Below, in pieces: positions 54,769 to 64,000 of a stretch of 64,000 bases of DNA (the stretch's first letter is position 1; every line of letters starts with the position of its first letter). A program made the translations under genes and the position numbers. Source of the DNA: Sphaerulina vaccinii (Eukaryota; Ascomycota; Dothideomycetes; Mycosphaerellales; Mycosphaerellaceae); assembly GCA_022570795.1 (NCBI GenBank), contig JAKUDP010000001.1:2232001-2296000 (forward strand). Reading direction: 5' to 3'. The notes under the pieces are model-generated. The model was not told the origin of the DNA, made no database searches, and saw nothing but the letters and a program-made list of their open reading frames with translations.

Positions 54769-55263
54769 CTCTGGTGCTTGGTTGTGTTGTTTGGTACGTG
54801 CCTTTGTCGTATGGACGGCGTAGTCAGGCTATTGTCGTTGGTAGTAGGACATAAATAATAGCTGCTGCAAGTGGGACCCAGGTGATATCAGCTGTAAGTG
54901 GGTGTTGATCATAGTGGGGTGTTTTCCTGTTCCGAGTCAGCTTGCTCGACATAGTCCGCCATACGTCGGCTTGAAAGATTTAATGAAAGACCAATGCATT
55001 CCCTGGATATCTCGATCAAGAACCTGAACGCCCATAACCTATCCATCCTGATTCGTAAACAGTCGTCTCTCCTGTACAGCTTATCCCAGCAAGGTGCGAA
55101 GCAGCAACCAACCAAACAAACACAGAAGCACAACAAGTAGTAGTCCAAGCATAGTGGCCGCGCGCCTATCTCTGGTTCCTTCAAATCGCATTCGGAAGTT
55201 CCGTGGTGGTCGCTCTGGGCTTGGACTCGGAACTGGGCTGAGAGAACGTGGGCAGTGCTCAGA
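54769..55263. other. Intergenic region
   Basis: The 495 bp lie between the GST-like gene start and the stop of the SAP/membrane protein gene, both on the minus strand. Only shadow frames are present. The GST promoter should be here. Confidence 0.45.
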
Positions 55264-56637
55264 CTAGGCCGCACGTCTTTGTACTGCCTCATATAGTGCG
55301 CCAGCGCCGCCGACTGCAGCGCCAATGATCATTCCCGTGCTGCGGCCCATGATTCCCTGCTGAACGCGATCGACTGCCTCTGGCGCAAGGACACCAAAGG
55401 TGATCCCTTTATCGTAGACGAGCCAAGTGACCACTGCCTTGACGATATTGTAAGTGAAGGGATCCGCGGCATATCTCGCTACTGCAACGCGTACGTTGCC
55501 ACGCTTGACATCCCTCATCGTGAGATTGTAGAAGTACGCGAACAGTAGCGGAATAAAGATCGATGTCAAGGCCCAGGTAAGCGTTGCTGACCAGTAGAAT
55601 CCAGTGAGCAGGATGAAGACATCTGGAACGAGAACGGCTTTGCTTGGTGTGATCAGCGTGGAAGGTATATCGAAGGCGTACTTCCAAGGGAATATCTCCC
55701 TTTGTAGAGCAATGCCTGCAAAAGTAGTAGAAAGAAGGTAAGCAAGTATCTCTGATAAGTGTGATGGTGTCCCAGCAGGCCTGTCTTTGAGCTTGTCGCC
55801 TTAGCAGGCTCAAGCTCAGTGACACATTGGAAGATAGGGGATGCCTTTGGCCTACTAATGCTTACCTTCCAGAAGGAGTACTGTGAGGTGGATGCCAGTG
55901 ACGCTCGACAAGGTCTCGCGCAGGTTATAGATCTGAGTGTCAATGCCGGAGACGCTGTAGAGATCCTGAAAGCCAGCGACGAAGTTCCGCGAGGCATGTT
56001 CGGCAAGCTCGGCAACTGCAGCTGGAGAAGGGGGCCCTGGAAGCTGTGACTGCCTGCGAGTACTGGCGCGTAGCGCTGGAGTACGTGGGTTGAGTTGTCC
56101 AGATGGCGACAAAGCGGATGTTATGGGTGACAGGGCATTGCTAGCTGAAGCAATTGCATTCTGCACAGGTGAGGAGACCGCACCCTCGTCGTCTCTGGAT
56201 GCATGGATTAGTGAAGTCTTCAGACGCGCGCCGTACCAGTTGGACTTACTCAGACTCCTGCTTGACCTTTGTTGGACGTCTGCCTCTACTTTTCACGACG
56301 CTCTTGACTTCTTCCACAGCCTCTGTGACACTGTCTGGTATATAGTCGGCAGTACTAGGTCTCGGAGGCCTGCCTGGTGTCCTTGCTCGGGTTTGTGCTG
56401 CGGTGCCATAGTAGCCAGAGAAAGCGGGCTCTCGTGACAGACGCGTCGAGTTGGACTGGAGATACTCGTTAAGGTTCTCCACAAGATCGTCCTTTCTGAG
56501 GTCCTCGTCTCTGTACTTCTGTTAGCATGAGAATACGCCAGCATACTCTAGAACGCGTCGTACTGTTGGAGGCCAGCCTGTTCGGAGAGTTCGAGCAGTT
56601 GAGCCTTGCGCTGCCGTTGCAGCCACGAGTGCGACAT
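55264..56637 (-). CDS. Conserved fungal membrane protein with SAP-like N-terminus
   Basis: The exons are 56555-56637, 56250-56510, 55866-56194 and 55264-55715 (375 codons, phase kept). The first intron (56511-56554, 44 nt, donor GTTCTA, branch GCTAAC) joins the SAP-like helix pair: SWLQRQRKAQLLELSEQAGL and QQYDADEDLRKDDLVENLNE. Then comes a disordered Ser/Pro/Arg region and a membrane part: VPDVFILLTGFYWSATLTWA, LTSIFIPLLFAYFYNLTMRD, YNIVKAVVTWLVYDKG and STGMIIGAAVGGAGALYEAV. This SAP-like plus multi-TM layout occurs widely in filamentous fungi as proteins of unknown function. SAP domains bind nucleic acids, so a nuclear-envelope or ER role is possible but unproven. Confidence 0.8.
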
Positions 56638-56889
56638 GTTGGGCGGAGTGATGGATTCTGGTGAAAGTGGGATGTTCCGAGTCGCGTAAGTTATGCGATT
56701 ACAATGCGCCTATTCAGAGCGTGTGTGGAGGTATGTTCGGTATGATGTTCATGTACGTGTCAAGAGGGAGTGGCTGGTCGTGATCGCGTGTAAACAAAGT
56801 CTAAGTTGCGATCATAACAAACCCGAGGGACTTTCTTGGCAGTCAGGCGCGATGATCTCGAAGCGGCAGGAGTATTGGCTGCGCATTCT

Positions 56890-57117
56890 TCAGCCATTGG
56901 CTGACAGAAGCTGTCTTTCTTGATCTGAAAGCTCCATTTCCAGCATTTGACGAGTGTTGTGTACTCGAGGTATTGGAGATCTTGGTGAAGGTGTATGGTG
57001 AAGAACGGTAGAGGGTGTAGAGGGTGACGTCGCCGAACCTGGTTCATCTTTTTCGGGAGTCCGCCCGTGGGACTTGAGAGAATCAATCCATCTTCGCCTT
57101 TGTAATAAGGCACTCAT
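56890..57117 (-). CDS. Small hypothetical protein (75 aa)
   Basis: From ATG 57117 the frame reads MSALLQRRRWIDSLKSHGRT, continues through a Ser/Pro-rich segment and ends RQMLEMELSDQERQLLSANG. It is compact, hydrophilic and protein-like, but too short to classify. It lies divergently 163 bp from the mitochondrial carrier, so it may share a promoter with it. A stop codon after SANG may lie inside an intron, with more exons downstream. Confidence is low to moderate. Confidence 0.4.
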   Translation of the reverse strand: MSALLQRRRWIDSLKSHGRTPEKDEPGSATSPSTPSTVLHHTPSPRSPIPRVHNTRQMLEMELSDQERQLLSANG

Positions 57118-57280
57118 GTCACATCACACATTCTCATCAACACATACCGTCTCAGCCGCTCACTCAGACCAACTACCTATTGCTTCGACACAGACGGACC
57201 AGGAATTCCTTTTGGATCGATTTCACAGCCCCAGCGCATGCTAGTCTGATACTGCCCATGCTGGCCTAGACAACGAGCTC

Positions 57281-58567
57281 ATGGTCTTAGCCCGAGTGGC
57301 TTCCTATTTCAACGCGACAGAGAAGCCTGATGCGCCTCTGAACTACATCGATCATGGCTTGGACGACACAAGACGGCCGACAGAAATGCCATCCCCGGAT
57401 ACCAGAACATCGCCCCTTCCAGTCATACCGACAGCGGCGGCGATAGAAGAGGATGATCGACCTCCATATACTCATGCCATGCTGGCTGGTGGTCTGGGAG
57501 GATGCTTGGGAGACATGCTGATGCACAGCCTGGATACTGTCAAGACGCGGCAGCAGGGTGATCCGCACATGCCACCAAAATACACCAGTATGGGAAACAC
57601 CTATTGGACTATCTTGAGACAGGAGGGTGTTGGGCGAGGACTGTATGGAGGCGTGACGCCTGCCTTTGTAGGATCTTTTGTCGGAACGGTCATATTCTTC
57701 GGCTGTTATGAGAAGAGCAAGAGAGCTATGATCGACTACGGAATCACGCCCAGTGTGGCATACTTTGCCAGCGGATGGTGCGCCGACTTGGCTGCCAGTC
57801 CGCTGTACGTGCCCACTGAGGTATTGAAGACGAGACTGCAGTTGCAGGGGAAATACAACAACCCCTACTTCACCTCGGGATACAACTACCAGAGCACCAT
57901 GCACGCTTTCAGGACGATATACCGCAGGGAAGGTTGGCGAGAGCTTTTCTCAGGGTACAAGGCTACTCTTTTGCGAGATCTGCCATTCTCTGCGATACAG
58001 TTCACATTCTATGAACAGTTTCAGAGAATAGCGAAGGAATCGGTGGGACCGGGTAAAGAGATAGGTCTGGCCCTGGAGATATTGACAGGCGCAAGCGCTG
58101 GTGGGTTGGCTGGTGTCCTGACCTGTCCAATGGATGTCGTCAAGACCAGGATACAGACCGAGCTTGATCCAGAGGTGGTAGCCAAGGCGAGAGAGACGGC
58201 TGCTTCCATGTCTACCAAGGCCACAGGCACAAGCGCCGCGAGCTCCTCGACGATGCAGACAAAGCATAGACCTGCTGCAGCTTCGCCATCATCAACGCCA
58301 ACGCAACGACGAGCGATATCGACTTCCGGACCAGGCACTGCACTCAAGCACCACGGACTAGTGCCACTCAACACAGAGTCAGTCTACAAAGCATTGAAAA
58401 TCATCTACCGAACCGAAGGCTTCGCAGGATGGTTTCGTGGTGTCGGACCTAGAGGTGTATGGACGAGCATACAAAGCGGAACGATGCTTGTGGCGTATCA
58501 AAAGTTGTTGAGATGGTTTGATGCCAATCCTTTGGTCAGCAACGTTGACCTGCCAGACGCATTGTGA
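57281..58567 (+). CDS. Mitochondrial carrier (SLC25), Mme1-like
   Basis: This is an inner-membrane carrier closely resembling yeast Mme1 (YMR166c), proposed to export Mg2+. It is a single exon of 428 aa. An N-terminal extension of about 65 residues precedes repeat 1 (AGGLGGCLGDMLMHSLDTVKTRQQ, ligand motif PxD replaced by HSLDTVKTR). Repeat 2 reads GWCADLAASPLYVPTEVLKT, and repeat 3 has AGVLTCPMDVVKTRIQT. The block VTPAFVGSFVGTVIFFGCYE and QGKYNNPYFTSGYNY match Mme1 closely. A Ser/Thr/Ala-rich loop (about 300-345) interrupts the third repeat before KIIYRTEGFAGWFRGVGPR. The Mg2+ role is from yeast only. Confidence 0.88.
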   Translation: MVLARVASYFNATEKPDAPLNYIDHGLDDTRRPTEMPSPDTRTSPLPVIPTAAAIEEDDRPPYTHAMLAGGLGGCLGDMLMHSLDTVKTRQQGDPHMPPKYTSMGNTYWTILRQEGVGRGLYGGVTPAFVGSFVGTVIFFGCYEKSKRAMIDYGITPSVAYFASGWCADLAASPLYVPTEVLKTRLQLQGKYNNPYFTSGYNYQSTMHAFRTIYRREGWRELFSGYKATLLRDLPFSAIQFTFYEQFQRIAKESVGPGKEIGLALEILTGASAGGLAGVLTCPMDVVKTRIQTELDPEVVAKARETAASMSTKATGTSAASSSTMQTKHRPAAASPSSTPTQRRAISTSGPGTALKHHGLVPLNTESVYKALKIIYRTEGFAGWFRGVGPRGVWTSIQSGTMLVAYQKLLRWFDANPLVSNVDLPDAL

Positions 58568-58981
58568 CAGTCTAGTTAGGTGGCAAGTAAGAGCCAACCA
58601 TGTACGACCAGATGCATAGCATGGCGTTGGGATAGCCATCTCAGAGGACAGGGTCTCTGAGTTGTGTACATATAGCATTCTCCTCGACTACAGCATGTCA
58701 ATGTCATCATATTCTAATGTCAGCCGCTTCTCAGCGTGCCAGCATGCTTACAGCGATATCATCGATTGCACTACTGACCGGAGTACCACACTTCAGTAAT
58801 TGGGAATGGAGGCTGCAGAATCATGGGAAGTGGAGAGTTGTTGGCTACAGATGCTTCCATGTGCCTCCGGCTCCGGATGGAGGACATGGAATTGGCTGTG
58901 GTGTCGCCAAGGACTACGTGCATAGTAGAATGACCGCAAGATACGGACACGACACGCGCTTTGAGAACTGCGACTGCACAT
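58568..58981. other. Convergent intergenic region
   Basis: The 414 bp hold the 3' ends of the convergent carrier and cupin genes. A plus-strand ORF at 58717 (MSAASQRASMLTAISSIALL, signal-like) of 104 codons runs into the cupin antisense. It contains HFSNWEWRLQNHGKWR and several cysteines, so a small secreted protein ending near 59031 cannot be excluded. Confidence 0.35.
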
Positions 58982-59031
58982 TCACACCTCCAGCACCGGA
59001 CCTTCATCGCCATAGACTGGATCCCTTTTGA
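58717..59031 (+). CDS. Possible small secreted protein
   Basis: ATG 58717 starts a 104-codon frame: a hydrophobic N-terminal stretch (MLTAISSIALLTGVPHF) and a cysteine-bearing mature part with YRCFHVPPAPDGGHGIGCGV and FENCDCTFTPPAP. Cys and Gly spacing looks protein-like for a small secreted or killer-toxin-like fold, but there is no close match. Its last 50 bp overlap the cupin CDS on the other strand. Confidence 0.4.
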   Translation: MSAASQRASMLTAISSIALLTGVPHFSNWEWRLQNHGKWRVVGYRCFHVPPAPDGGHGIGCGVAKDYVHSRMTARYGHDTRFENCDCTFTPPAPDLHRHRLDPF

Positions 59032-59521
59032 ACCAATTCACAGTCTTAATCTTCTCGACCTTGGCCTCTTCACCTTTCTTCCCATAACACATATCCCAAT
59101 TACAGCCCACCGGATACGATCCTACCATTTCGAACCCACCCTCAAGATCCTCCAGCAAGCGATGTGCAACTCCAGCGGGCAAGACGATTACATCACCTTT
59201 ACTCACTACTTCCTCGACCTTTGAAGGATTCTCTTCATGACCGAAACATAATTTGGCTTTCCCATTGGAGATACTCAGAACTTCGTGAGATGTGCTGTGA
59301 AAGTGGGAAGTGATATACATTGTATAACGCCATTGTGGAGTTACTTCTCCGGTCGAAGAGAGATGTGATTCAATCTGGTGGGCTGATGTTGACGAAGAGA
59401 AGGCGCTTTTGTATATCAAGAGAGGCTTGTTTTGGATTGATGTGTTCGGTGTCAGGCCGTGTGCTGGGATTTGGTGGGAGAGGACTTGGAGGTTCTTGAG
59501 TGGTGTGAGCTTTGCGGCCAT
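58982..59521 (-). CDS. Cupin-domain protein, YjlB-like
   Basis: This is a single-exon protein of 179 aa. The first metal-binding cupin motif is seen as YITSHFHSTSHEVLSISNGK (His, His, Glu). The second is VIVLPAGVAHRLLEDLEG. The tail NWFKRDPVYGDEGPVLEV is typical of the YjlB family of fungi and bacteria. The function is unknown; it is probably a small metal-dependent enzyme or a sensor. It is a complete, well-conserved protein. Confidence 0.85.
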   Translation of the reverse strand: MAAKLTPLKNLQVLSHQIPAHGLTPNTSIQNKPLLIYKSAFSSSTSAHQIESHLSSTGEVTPQWRYTMYITSHFHSTSHEVLSISNGKAKLCFGHEENPSKVEEVVSKGDVIVLPAGVAHRLLEDLEGGFEMVGSYPVGCNWDMCYGKKGEEAKVEKIKTVNWFKRDPVYGDEGPVLEV

Positions 59522-60247
59522 GTCGATGCTGGGTCGTCGTTCCGGTATGCACCAGCTGCAGCGCAGGTGATGAAGATGTGAAGCATGTCTCTGGGAACAT
59601 CGACCTCGACTGTGACGTCAGCGCGGTCATGGCCACTTTCGACGTTGAGAGTGCTTTGGGAGTACATGAGTACATGTATCATCTCAACATCAATGACTAG
59701 AGGACAAGACTGGCTCTCATCAATGCGAATGAGTCGACTCTGGAGCATACCAACGATCAGTGCTCCAAGCTGCACGCGCTGGGATCTCTTGGCACAGTAT
59801 ACTTCAAGCAAGCATGCGGAAAAGCAAGTACAACATCTGCATATCAAGACGCCAGATGCAGCAGTTGGCTGGAAGAATCTGGATCGCTTATACTGGTGCT
59901 CTTGGTAATGGTACGTCTTCTCAGGCGAAGAAGCTTCTTTCAGTCAAGTGTTCTTCTGCGGTAGGCAAGCAGCCTCGGCATAGCGAGAATTCCGCACCAA
60001 GGATCTCAATGGCTTGCATATACGACAGGTCCAGGTGTGCCACAACTTCTATGATTGGACTATCGACTTGAAGAAGATCAGAAACCCCATGTGGTGTCTC
60101 CAACGTGGCTGCCATACACCTCGATCAGCAGATGTGCTATTCGATCAGGAATGGATACTTCCGCGACACAGAATATGCATATAAAGAAGCATCGCAGGCC
60201 GACCTAGACGCACCACTTCTCGTTAGGCGAATCTCGAACAAGACATC
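59522..60247. other. Gap with coding-like minus-strand fragments
   Basis: Two minus-strand frames, 60115-59921 (ATG, 64 codons) and 59847-59452 (no ATG at the start), read like pieces of one unrecognised spliced gene (for example SPIIEVVAHLDLSYMQAIEI and VEVDVPRDMLHIFITCAAAG). A degraded BTB/POZ gene is one idea. I cannot support a model. Confidence 0.25.
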
Positions 60248-61010
60248 ATGAAAGCCTTCAGCAAAATCAGTCTCCTGCTGAGCTTCGGCAGCTTCGCCTC
60301 TGTTGCTCTTGGCGTTTGTGGTCCATTCGGAGCGCCAGATTGGTACTGCTCTGTATGCGGACAATCAGGAGCTGGTGTTGGAAGTTCCCCTGTCGTTTGC
60401 GACCCCTTCAATGCCACTGTACGAAGCCATCACACAAAGATCCAGTCTATAATCAAGCATAACTGACATCCTCCAGTTCGACGAACTCACAGCGGGCAAA
60501 TCAGTAGGCATCTACAAATCCGCCAAATGGTCCCACTTCGCAGCCGTAGATGGCAGCAAAAAAGCCTCCAGCTACGGTCCCTATCTGGCACCCTTCTCCA
60601 AACCCAACCTCGCACATCTGAAAAGTGGAAAGAAAGGCATCATCAGCTTCGGCTACGAGAACGGCACAGCACCAGGTCCGCCTTCTCAGTACCCTTTGGC
60701 GAACTTCTATTCCTACCGCTACGGCTGCGCGCTACCTTCTACGACGCCTGCGACTGTTAGAGTACCCGTAGCTTGCAGCGTGCAAGTCAAAGCACAGTGT
60801 GCGACGATTGGCCAAATTGTACCTCCGGCTCCCGCGACGCCTTTTAATTATACTTTGCAGTACAAGCCATCGAATAGTCTTGCGTATCATCAAGGTGATC
60901 CGGCGAAGGATGCTGGGTACTATTGTTATAATTATACTATGACTGCCACGCCGGGTGTGGATTTGTATTTGGATGAGGTGCTTTATGGGACTTTGAGACA
61001 GCGCTTTTAG
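60248..61010 (+). CDS. Secreted cysteine-containing protein of unknown function
   Basis: The exons are 60248-60418 and 60477-61010 (intron 58 nt with AACTGAC branch, phase kept, 235 codons). The signal peptide is MKAFSKISLLLSFGSFASVA, cut near LG. The mature N-terminus is Cys-rich (CGPFGAPDWYCSVCGQSG, then VVCDPFNAT). The rest is a compact globular-looking domain with VACSVQVKAQCATIGQIVPP and GYYCYNYTMTATPGVDLYLD. It resembles secreted fungal proteins of unknown function from plant-associated species. An effector or cell-wall role is inference. Confidence 0.8.
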
Positions 61011-61152
61011 GTCCATTCATGTGGTGTTAGTGCGACATTGTACATATCGAAAAGCACATAGAAGTAGCTTACCAGAAGTGCACGATTGAACAGCAACATA
61101 GATCATGGCATTCTCCTTCATTGAACCCGTGGCATGCATGAGTGCATCATGA

Positions 61153-61614
61153 TCAAGCAAACCCATCACCCTTAATATGCTTAAAACTCGCAACCATCCA
61201 CCCCCTCTCCATCAACACTAAATCAGCAATCACAATACTCCGCCTCGCCAGACCCGTCGCTGCATTCTTCATCACCTGATTAGCAAACAATGTAGCAGTT
61301 CCACGCTTGAGATCCAGCTCAACACTCGTGTCTAATAGTTCAACACTCAAATCTGGGTTGCCACCAAATATCCTTCTGCCTTGCTCAAGATATCCGTCTA
61401 GATCGACGTATCTCCGATCTCCATACGCGATTTCACATTTTAGTGCTGGAGCCATTGATGTTGACCATGGTGGAGAGTCGCGATCAAATTGTCTCTGGTT
61501 GTGGACTTCGTTGACTTGTTGGTAGAGTTGTTGGATTTCGAGTTTAGCTGCTGCTTCTGCAGAGACATGCTTGGCTGGTGTGGATTCCATTGTTTGTGCT
61601 GTATGAATGGCCAT
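61153..61614 (-). CDS. NTF2/SnoaL-like small protein
   Basis: This is a single-exon protein of 153 aa. The middle and C-terminal parts follow the cone-like NTF2 fold pattern: a helix (AAAKLEIQQLYQQVNEVHNQ), then ALKCEIAYGDRRYVDLDGYL, then ELDLKRGTATLFANQVMKNA and a final strand GWMVASFKHIKGDG. Members are small isomerase- or ligand-binding-type domains. Catalytic residues are not evident. The function is unknown. Confidence 0.6.
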   Translation of the reverse strand: MAIHTAQTMESTPAKHVSAEAAAKLEIQQLYQQVNEVHNQRQFDRDSPPWSTSMAPALKCEIAYGDRRYVDLDGYLEQGRRIFGGNPDLSVELLDTSVELDLKRGTATLFANQVMKNAATGLARRSIVIADLVLMERGWMVASFKHIKGDGFA

Positions 61615-62236
61615 AGAGCAAGTGGTGGTAGTACACGGCAGGATTGATGAGAAGTCAGCCGCAGTTCGTCATGCTGTAAATCCTTTCCCTAGACATATGA
61701 GGAGGCTCTATCTGAAGAGGTGTTCCTGCCATGCTGTGAGGGACCTGAGCCACTCTGCCAATGGGAACATCTTATTCTGATGGCGTATCGCAAGACGTTG
61801 TTATCGTGAACATGAACTTGGAGACAATGCTCTCATGCGATCGCGCTGACTGATCTAGTCATTGGCTGCGGGAGTGCGGAAGCTAGTGTAAAGCGCTGGG
61901 ATTCTCGAGTATCTCGAGTATATAAGCTACTCGCTTTATTTCTCCTACATCTTTCCCTCTTGGCGGACATGTCGTGTCGAAACAACTCCCGCTCGGTGCA
62001 AATCCTTGAGGTCTCTTTCGTTCCCAGTCTCTCGCCAGAGAAGTTCGACTTCCGAAGTCTCGCTTCGATCATCATTGCTTTGTCAGACAACGAATGGTCA
62101 TACGACTCTGACATGGTGGCGCTCGGATGCTGCAGCTTACAGTCTGGACGCACTATCGCCTGATAATGTGGCAGCATATACATACGACCTTGCAAAGCTA
62201 ACACATAACAGAGGATTGTTGCAGTAGACGAGCAAT
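61615..62236. other. Intergenic region upstream of the HET gene
   Basis: The 622 bp separate the divergent NTF2-like and HET genes. A plus-strand ORF from ATG 61969 (64 codons) overlaps the leader of the HET gene and has no family motif. Nothing else is seen. Confidence 0.4.
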
Positions 62237-63887
62237 ATGCGACTGATCAACATTGACACTCTAGAATTGCGAAGCTTTAGCACATTTCCGCCCAGGTACG
62301 CCGCATCGATGGCGCATTTCAGAGACGACATATGAAGATTTCAGCACAGATCCCCATCAGAATGAACCAGGGCCAGCAAAGATTAGAGCATTCTGCGAGC
62401 TGCTTAAGGATGCCAAGCTCTACGAGGATGGTACATTATTACCAAGAGTGAAGTGGTGCTGGGCAGACACATGCTGTATCGACAAACGATCTAGTACGGA
62501 ATTGTCCGAGGCCATCAACTCTATGGCGAAGTGGTACCGCAATTCAGAATTCTGCATAGCTTACCTCGGCGACGTCCCCTCTCTGGCTGAGGTGCAATCG
62601 AGGGAGGTGGCTAGTGGGGAGGAGTGGAGGTACGTGAAGTATATGGAGCGCCACGTTCGTCGAAGTGAGTGGTGGATGCGTGGTTGGACATTGCAGGAGC
62701 TCTTGTTCCCGGATTATGTCCTCTTCGTCAACAAAGATTGGGAACGTATACCCAACTTCCATACCAAATCGGCCACTGCTCGTAGCATCATTAGTGATAT
62801 CACGACTATTCCAGAATCGTGTATTGGCGATCCTCAGGCTATGCTCAGGTGCACTGTAGCGCTTCGGATGAGGTGGGCCGCATATCGACACACCACACGA
62901 CCAGAGGACACTGCCTATTGTCTGCTGGGCATCTTTCAGATCAATATGCCTCTACTGTATGGCGAAAGACATAACGCATTCCTGAGGCTACAAGAACAAA
63001 TCGTGAGTACTTGCGACGACGATACAATATTCGCTTGGACATCCCGCCACAACGACCCGCTGCCCATCTTCGCCGCCAGCCCTAGGTACTTCAGAAATAG
63101 TCGCATGCTCTTGCCGGTTTCACTAAGCGCTCGGCCGCCGTGTATGGTAACGAGTCGAGGGCTCGAAATGGAAAGTGGAGGAGTGGAGATGGTTGTGAAT
63201 GGAGCCAAGATGATTGTGATCCAGCTCAATTGTTGCCAGTCTCGATCTGATGGGAACAAAGTGTGGTTGGTAGCATTGCAACAAACTACCGAACTGCCGA
63301 ACGAGCTGAATCCACGCTGGCATCGCACGTATGCAGCTTGCGAAGCGGATGATCTATGGGAAGAGCTGATTTCGCAAGGAGCAACCGAAGTGCGGCGAGC
63401 AGCTTCGAGAAAGTATCACATCGCTACGTCTGCGCAAAATCTGTGGCATATGGTGCCATTCGTGGCAAAGAGCCAGAATGTCATCACGCTTGAGTCTATG
63501 TATATGGCCCACACGGAACCACAAGTGCAGCAAGCATACACGAACGTAGGGTTACAAGCAAAGCACAGTTTAACAGACAATGCGGATGATATCGACAATG
63601 CTCGGCTATGCATCAGCGAAGCTGCTCGAGGCAGGCATATTCAGATTCGAGCCCCAGAGCCTGACAGCGAGGCCAGCGTCGTCCCGCAAGCGGTTCGAGA
63701 TCAAAGTGACCAAGACGTTGAGAAACTTGGGCTACCATCACGGATACACTATAGCAAGGTTTATACCATTGAGCACAATGTGAAAGCGAAATCTGCAGGA
63801 GAAGTTCACGCACTTCACCTTGACTGGACGAACAGTCTGACTCGTCGAGCTCGAACACCGGCAAAGAGCGAAAGGGTCTGCGAATAG
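62237..63887 (+). pseudogene. HET-domain protein with frame break near the N-terminus
   Basis: HET proteins mediate heterokaryon incompatibility and related immune-like reactions. ATG 62237 opens with MRLINIDTLELRSFSTFPPR, the usual start of the family. The frame then breaks near 62300: the expected YAILSHRW motif is replaced by PRYAA, and HRWRISETTYEDF continues in another frame. Comparison suggests an 8-nt deletion. The rest is intact to 63887: KIRAFCELLKDAKLYEDG, then KWCWADTCCIDKRSSTELSE, then RGWTLQELLFPDYVLFVNKD, then DTAYCLLGIFQINMPLLYGE. A 49-nt intron from 62297 would restore the frame but remove the motif. I favour a pseudogene or a sequence error. Confidence 0.65.
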
Positions 63888-63924
63888 GCCCACCGCACAG
63901 TCCTGTACTTCCTCTGGACCATCG

Positions 63925-64000
63925 TCACTCGTCGTCATCCCAATACAACCCAATCTCCCTCAAATCGTCCACCAATTGTCCCGGATCATCCAACCCAGGA
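63925..64000 (-). CDS. C-terminal end of a gene cut by the right edge
   Basis: On the minus strand, the frame ending with TGA at 63925-63927 reads GLDDPGQLVDDLREIGLYWDDDE. The acidic, hydrophobic-patterned C-terminus looks like a real protein end. It lies 38 bp from the HET stop, so the two are convergent. The protein is not identifiable from 24 residues. Confidence 0.5.
   Translation of the reverse strand, partial: PGLDDPGQLVDDLREIGLYWDDDE

Noticed and set aside
56511..56560. Apparent stop after SWLQRQRKAQ...YDAF in the SAP-like gene
   Set aside because: A 44-nt intron with donor GTTCTA joins the SAP-like pair in phase, and the four exons sum to 375 codons.

Overview
The window is nuclear DNA of a filamentous ascomycete. 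Genes are dense and unclustered by function, sit on both strands, and carry short introns of about 45-100 bp, mostly with GT...AG ends and a CTRAC-like branch site near the 3' end. Several families are typical of Pezizomycotina: HET domain, F-box proteins, Dal5-like MFS, BBE-like FAD oxidase, small secreted proteins, SnoaL/NTF2-like and EthD-like proteins. Dothideomycetes (Mycosphaerella-like) is my best guess but is inference. I saw no transposon, CRISPR array, tRNA or rRNA.

Left part, 1-25 kb, is mostly conserved housekeeping. In order: prefoldin subunit 4 (cut by the left edge), an APC permease, acid sphingomyelinase, a hypothetical protein, gamma-tubulin complex component 2, proteasome alpha-5 (PUP2), a charged hypothetical protein, L-arabinitol 4-dehydrogenase, a fungal transcription-factor-like protein without a visible DNA-binding domain, NatC subunit NAA35/Mak10, ATP synthase epsilon (ATP15, only visible after splicing), complex III core protein 2 (QCR2) and RNA polymerase III subunit RPC82. 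ATP15 and QCR2 lie in tandem; QCR2 and RPC82 are divergent.

Middle part, 25-42 kb, is more accessory: a secreted amidase, a Ser/Thr-rich secreted protein, an unclassified 518-aa protein, a small secreted cysteine protein with an internally repeated motif, a Golgi mannosyltransferase (GT15/KTR), an F-box protein, a Dal5-like transporter and an HSL-type alpha/beta hydrolase interrupted by an in-frame TGA.

Right part, 42-64 kb: an MFS transporter, a secreted FAD-dependent oxidase, an F-box protein, then a compact group of a SAM methyltransferase, an EthD-domain protein, a CmcJ-like oxygenase/methyltransferase-family protein and a GST-like protein. In this group both convergent pairs share bases at their stop codons. 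This is the nearest thing to a possible small metabolic cluster; it has no PKS, NRPS or terpene synthase in the window. It is followed by a SAP-like/multi-pass membrane protein, a mitochondrial carrier resembling Mme1, a cupin, a secreted cysteine protein, an NTF2-like protein, a HET-domain gene with a frame break inside its first motif, and the C-terminus of a gene cut by the right edge.

I checked intron-exon models by phase: for most multi-exon genes the joined exons sum to a multiple of three and restore conserved family motifs. A few genes (alpha/beta hydrolase, HET gene, Ser/Thr-rich protein, CmcJ-like gene) show a stop, frameshift or odd splice site. These may be real decay or sequence errors.
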